Part shown: positions 60,334 through 64,000 of the stretch, in pieces
Position numbering within the stretch: position 1 is the stretch's first letter
Layout of the letters: each line of letters opens with the position of its first letter
Origin: Takashimella koratensis
Lineage: Eukaryota; Basidiomycota; Tremellomycetes; Trichosporonales; Tetragoniomycetaceae
Reading direction: 5' to 3'
Assembly (NCBI GenBank): GCA_003116875.1
Contig: BCKT01000014.1
Coordinates: 504,149-568,148, forward strand
DNA length: 64,000 bases
Position numbers and translations under genes: made by a program
The notes under the pieces: generated by a model
Seen by the model: the letters and a program-made list of their open reading frames with translations, nothing else
Told to the model about the DNA's origin: nothing
Databases searched by the model: none

Positions 60334-62059
60334 ATGGCGGTTCCACACTACCCTGCTCCCCTTCCTCTCCCGTTCGCTCCTACTCTCGACTCCCACCCTC
60401 TTCCTCCTTACTCTCTCGACTCGCTTCGTCGACCGCTCTCTCCACCGTCTCCGCCTCTCCCTGCCGCGTCCTTCGGCCTTCCCCCACCCTCGAGACACCG
60501 GTCGTCTCGCCCGCCTTCCCTCAACTCCCTCTCGCTCCTCGACCACCCCCGCGGCGCCGCTGCCACTTCCTCCTACGCCCACACCCACGGCCACGGCCAC
60601 GAGCAGACCCTAGGCCCCACGTTCAGCGACGAAGAAGACGGCGACGACTCACTCTTTATCGCAGAGAAAATGGCCGCACTCGGTCTCGACCCCCGGGGTG
60701 TCTTTGGCGAATCACACCAAGCTCAGCAGTACTCATTCCAGATCCACTCGATGGCTCAAGCAAAATCCCGCACCCATGCACCCCCACCTCACACGCAATC
60801 GATGCTGCAGCTCAGGTCGGCGCAGAACGATTATCACTTGTATCAACAGTCAACAAAACACTCGCAGTCTCACTCGCACTCCCAGCATTCCCAGCCAACC
60901 TATCACCAGCATCACAACTACCACCAGCAGCAACAGTACCAGCCCTCGCACTCGCAGCATCAGCGAAAACACCACCACTACAAGCACGACCCGGCGATGG
61001 CGCCGACCCCTGCTGACAGTGAGCGCGAGTACTACCAGCGAGCGTTTGAGCAGCGTCAGCTTGAACAGCTGCAGGCGCAGCAGATCATTGCGCAGCAGTT
61101 CGCCCAACTGCAGATCCAGCAACAGGCACTTGCACACCTCAGTGCGGGGCTCATCCCGCTCAACCGTGCGGGGCCCACCCCAACCATCCAGGCAGGCGCG
61201 AGGAGCATGTTCGTGCAGCAAGACGCGCCGTCCCTCGCTCGACGCAAGACCGACGACGCAGATATCCGAGCGCGTTTCGAAAACGCCATGTCGCTCTCCC
61301 ACCAAAGGCTCGAAGCCAAACTTCCTAGCGCGGACTCCACCTTCCCTCAAACCCAAGCACCGCGTCGCCTCTCCACGACCCTGACCATCTCAACCTCGGC
61401 TCAAGATGGGTTACCTTCCACTCAGACCAGACCTTCTCCGTTCAGACTCGCCAGCTCGACATCAGCAGCGACAACCGAGACCAGTCCAGTCCTCGGCAGC
61501 TCGAACCCGCTCGTCGCCCTTCTCTCTCGACGACGTGCCGACGACGGATCCGGATCCACCTCGACCGCCGCGTCTGTCTCGTCTACTTCCTCGCCGTCAC
61601 CGACTACCCCATCTCCACCCGCGATCGAGCACCGTGACCCGTTCCGACCGATCTTGGGGCTAGGGTACGGTCGCCCGTCGACCCTCCCACAAGTCCCTGA
61701 CGCGCGGGCGCTCACGTCCCCCCAGATCTCGATCACCCCGGCCGCTGACGAGGCTGCCCCAGCAGCGGGTTTCACCGTCCCTGGTAAGCTTAGGGAAGAG
61801 AAAGAGGCGTCCCCGGCAAGTGGATCGATTGGCAAATCGGTACATGTCGTTAGGCAGCCTTTGGGCCCGCCGAGCTCGACCACAGAAATGGGAAGCAAGA
61901 ACTTTGCATCGAGGTGAGTTTGGTTGTACTCTTTAATGCCCGGAGGAGTTTCAGGTATAGGTTAGGACAGCGCTGACGTCGTCTAGGCTCAGGAGACAAG
62001 CGGGGTTGAACCTCGGTATGCTCGGTCGAAGGGTCGAGTCCACCCCGGCGGGTTTGTAG
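60334..62059 (+). CDS. Q/H-rich low-complexity protein, function unknown
   Basis: Two exons, 60334-61913 and 61987-62059; 550 aa. Not recognised. N-terminus Pro/Ser-rich; an acidic-to-helical block EEDGDDSLFIAEKMAALGLD around residues 103-122; then an H/Q/S-rich region with SQSHSHSQHSQ and HQQQQYQ; a long Gln-rich probable coiled coil (RQLEQLQAQQIIAQQFAQLQ, residues about 243-275). A Ser/Thr/Pro region follows. The end has VRQPLGPPSSTTEM and then NFASRLRRQAGLNLGMLGRR, which straddles the only intron and looks like a conserved basic C-terminal motif. The ATG at 60334 is the first in frame; an upstream in-frame GTG at 60319 is not a plausible start. Disorder and Q/H bias suggest an RNA or transcription regulator, which is inference. 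Confidence 0.8.
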
Positions 62060-62502
62060 GGGTCTCTTGTTGTCAACAAGGCCACGCGAGGCAGTTCTCA
62101 AGCCGTTCCTCGGAGAGACATCATTTTTGTGGACCTCTTGTAGGGCTTCCACAGTTTTTATTATCAATCCGGCACGGACATTGGGAGTGGCCGTCTTACG
62201 TCGAGCTGCAGAATCAGCAGAGAGAGCGTAGAGGGTGCATAGGGCATTTGGTCGTCGTAGTGGGGGAGGAAGCAGTAAAAGAGGCAGCCACATCCTCTCG
62301 TAGGGCCATTAGTTGTAGTAGATTCATGACGTGTAATTTAAACAAAGCATGGAATCCAGCCAACCCGTTTTTTCGGTTTCCCTATCACTGGTTACGCTTC
62401 CTACCACTGTGTATCGAGTGACCACTCTTCGGTTCGTCCACTTACTTTACCTTCACCCTCCCCCAGTTCCCCAGTCTTCAACCCCCTCCTTACCCGCCCA
62501 AG
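62060..62502. other. Spacer Q/H-rich gene / ISY1
   Basis: 443 bases, 3' UTR and ISY1 promoter; CT-rich just before the ISY1 ATG. Nothing else. Confidence 0.5.
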
Positions 62503-64000
62503 ATGTCACGTAACGGTGAAAAGGCCCAATCGATGCTTTATCGCTTCCGCGAACAACAAGCTGCCGAAATGGGGCTCGGGAACCGGGCGAAAGGCGATCG
62601 AAGGCCGAGAATGGCAGCGAGCGTTACGAACCTTAGAGAGTGTGAAAGGTGGAGGTCGGATATCATGAGGGATATCAGTAGGAAAGTGTCAAAAATCCAG
62701 GATCGTGAGTAATAGAGCTGGAGTAATTGGGTACGCGGAGGATGGATGACCAGCGGTGGTGTTAGATGGGAGATGGGAGAGGGTGGTGGATGGGATGAGG
62801 AAAGTGTCGAGTTGAGTGATTCAGTGACGATTGCTGATACCTGTTCTTCTCTTCTCGACCTGACCCATTTCCTTGCTCCGCTACACGACAATCAACTCAC
62901 TCTCTATGACTGTTCTCTGTCTCTCGCAACCCCTCGTTCGACCCCGCTCACTCGTGCGCTCGTGCTCGTAGCTGCCTTGACCGACTACGAAATCCGTGAT
63001 CTCAACGACGAGATCAACCAGCTCCTCCGAGAGAAACGTCATTGGGAGAACCAAATCATCGCACTTGGTGGAGCCAACTACAAACGCGCGCAGGTTGCCA
63101 TGGTCGATGAAGCTGGGAAGGAGGTACCTGGGACTAGGGGGTACAAGTGAGTTCAAACCCGCCCATAGAAAGTTGGGTCGTCCCTCCTTCAGCCGGAGAA
63201 GAGAGAGTAACTCTGGATGGGAGGGGGGTGGAAATTGGAGATAACGTAGAACGGGATGGACATCGAATTGGAACTGACGTGCATGTAGGTACTTTGGACG
63301 CGCAAGAGAGTTGCCAGGGGTCAAGGAGATGTTCGTCAAAGGTGGTAAGTCTCAGCTCCAACTCTTCTCGTTCTTGTTGTCAATCACCGCATCTGTCATT
63401 ACGAGTTGGAATCACCGCTGATCATCCATTCTCACGTGCTCTGTGTTCACCTCGCGCTTTCTGACTACTCAGCTCAAGCACAGACAGAGGAGGCAGCACG
63501 GAATGCCAGCTTCCAAATGTTCCGAAACCAAGGACCGGATTACTATGGCGATAACGATGAGATGGATGCGGAGCTTGTCAATGAAGAGGAAGAGATGGCG
63601 CGGCAGGGTGAGTACTTGTTACCTCAATTCCTTTCCTCATTCATCAAGCATCTATCTATTGATCACTGAGCTGACGCACTTATCCTTTTCTTACAGAGTG
63701 GGAAGAAGCAGTGCAACAAGCTGCCTCCGAGTTGTCCGTCAACTCTGCGTCCATCCCGTTCCCCGAGCCCAGCCGACCCGTGCTTCCCGAGACCGACGGC
63801 GCGTCCTCGTCTACTGCCGCAGCGGGAAAGCGCAAGTCTCCCGAACCCTCCGACTCTGCCCACACCGAGGAAGCTTCTGCTCCCGACGCTGAGACCGAGG
63901 CCGAGGGGAGCGGCGCCAAGGGCAAAGGAAAAGGGAAGAGCAAGAAGGCAAAGTCGACCGCGGCTCCGCCTCCACCACCACCGGGGGCGCCTGACCATCC
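62503..64000 (+). CDS. ISY1: Pre-mRNA splicing factor Isy1, cut by window end
   Basis: NineTeen-complex (Prp19/Cwf) associated spliceosome protein; nuclear. Exons seen: 62503-62704, 62972-63146, 63289-63344, 63473-63607, 63697 to beyond 64000; at least 290 aa. Typical Isy1 sequence: MSRNGEKAQSMLYRFREQQA, ECERWRSDIMRDISRKVSKI, RDLNDEINQLLREKRHWENQ, IIALGGANYKR, then YFGRARELPGVKEMF and EWEEAVQQAA. The tail is Lys/Ala/Ser-rich with a Pro run and continues past the window edge. It is already longer than yeast and S. pombe forms. Frame closes at all four introns. Confidence 0.95.

Overview
This 64-kb window is nuclear DNA of a filamentous or yeast-like basidiomycete fungus. The evidence is about twenty compactly spaced, intron-rich genes. 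Introns are mostly 40-120 nt, with GTGAGT/GTAAGT donors, CTGAC/CTAAC branch sites and YAG acceptors, and UTRs and promoters are CT-rich. The gene content (HapX, an FTR1 permease, an eIF5-mimic protein, a Gbeta subunit, a six-knuckle Gis2) fits Basidiomycota. Intron density and protein style suggest Tremellomycetes, but that placement is inference. Almost every gene was rebuilt exon by exon, and reading-frame phase closes at each junction listed.

Layout. 1-947: C-terminal end of a RhoGEF (DH-PH) gene. 1375-4832: SWC4 and RRP45, head to head. 5095-10497: an iron locus, with the iron regulator HAPX (minus) divergent from the high-affinity iron permease FTR1 (plus) across a 1.3-kb shared region. 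That region and FTR1 intron 1 carry a CCAAT box and two exact ATCWGATAA (iron-GATA) sites. 10894-15771: URB2, ribosome biogenesis. 16637-20818: a large Q/P/G-rich eIF4E-binding (4E-T-like) protein. 21398-25349: a CSC1/OSCA-type channel. 26575-27883: 6-phosphogluconolactonase. 28527-30490: mitochondrial asparaginyl-tRNA synthetase. 31178-32758: GIS2 zinc-knuckle protein, whose first coding exon is 5 nt. 33177-35579: CUE2-like Smr nuclease of no-go decay. 36040-38202: ENP1/bystin. 39154-40498: G-protein beta subunit, with 4.9 kb upstream in which I find no convincing gene. 45412-46607: secreted GPI-anchored Kre9-type protein. 48062-51386: FAD-linked oxidoreductase with a roughly 250-residue disordered insertion. 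53349-55055: eIF5-mimic (W2) protein. 55913-58946: BTB protein. 60334-62059: Q/H-rich protein of unknown function. 62503-64000: ISY1 splicing factor, cut by the window edge.

How the genes relate. Most are housekeeping genes for RNA and translation: exosome, ribosome biogenesis, tRNA charging, translation repression, ribosome rescue and splicing. They are arranged as divergent pairs on short shared promoters and convergent pairs with short 3' spacers. The one clearly regulon-like unit is HAPX-FTR1, a regulator of iron starvation head to head with an iron uptake gene. The least explained stretch is 40.5-45.4 kb.
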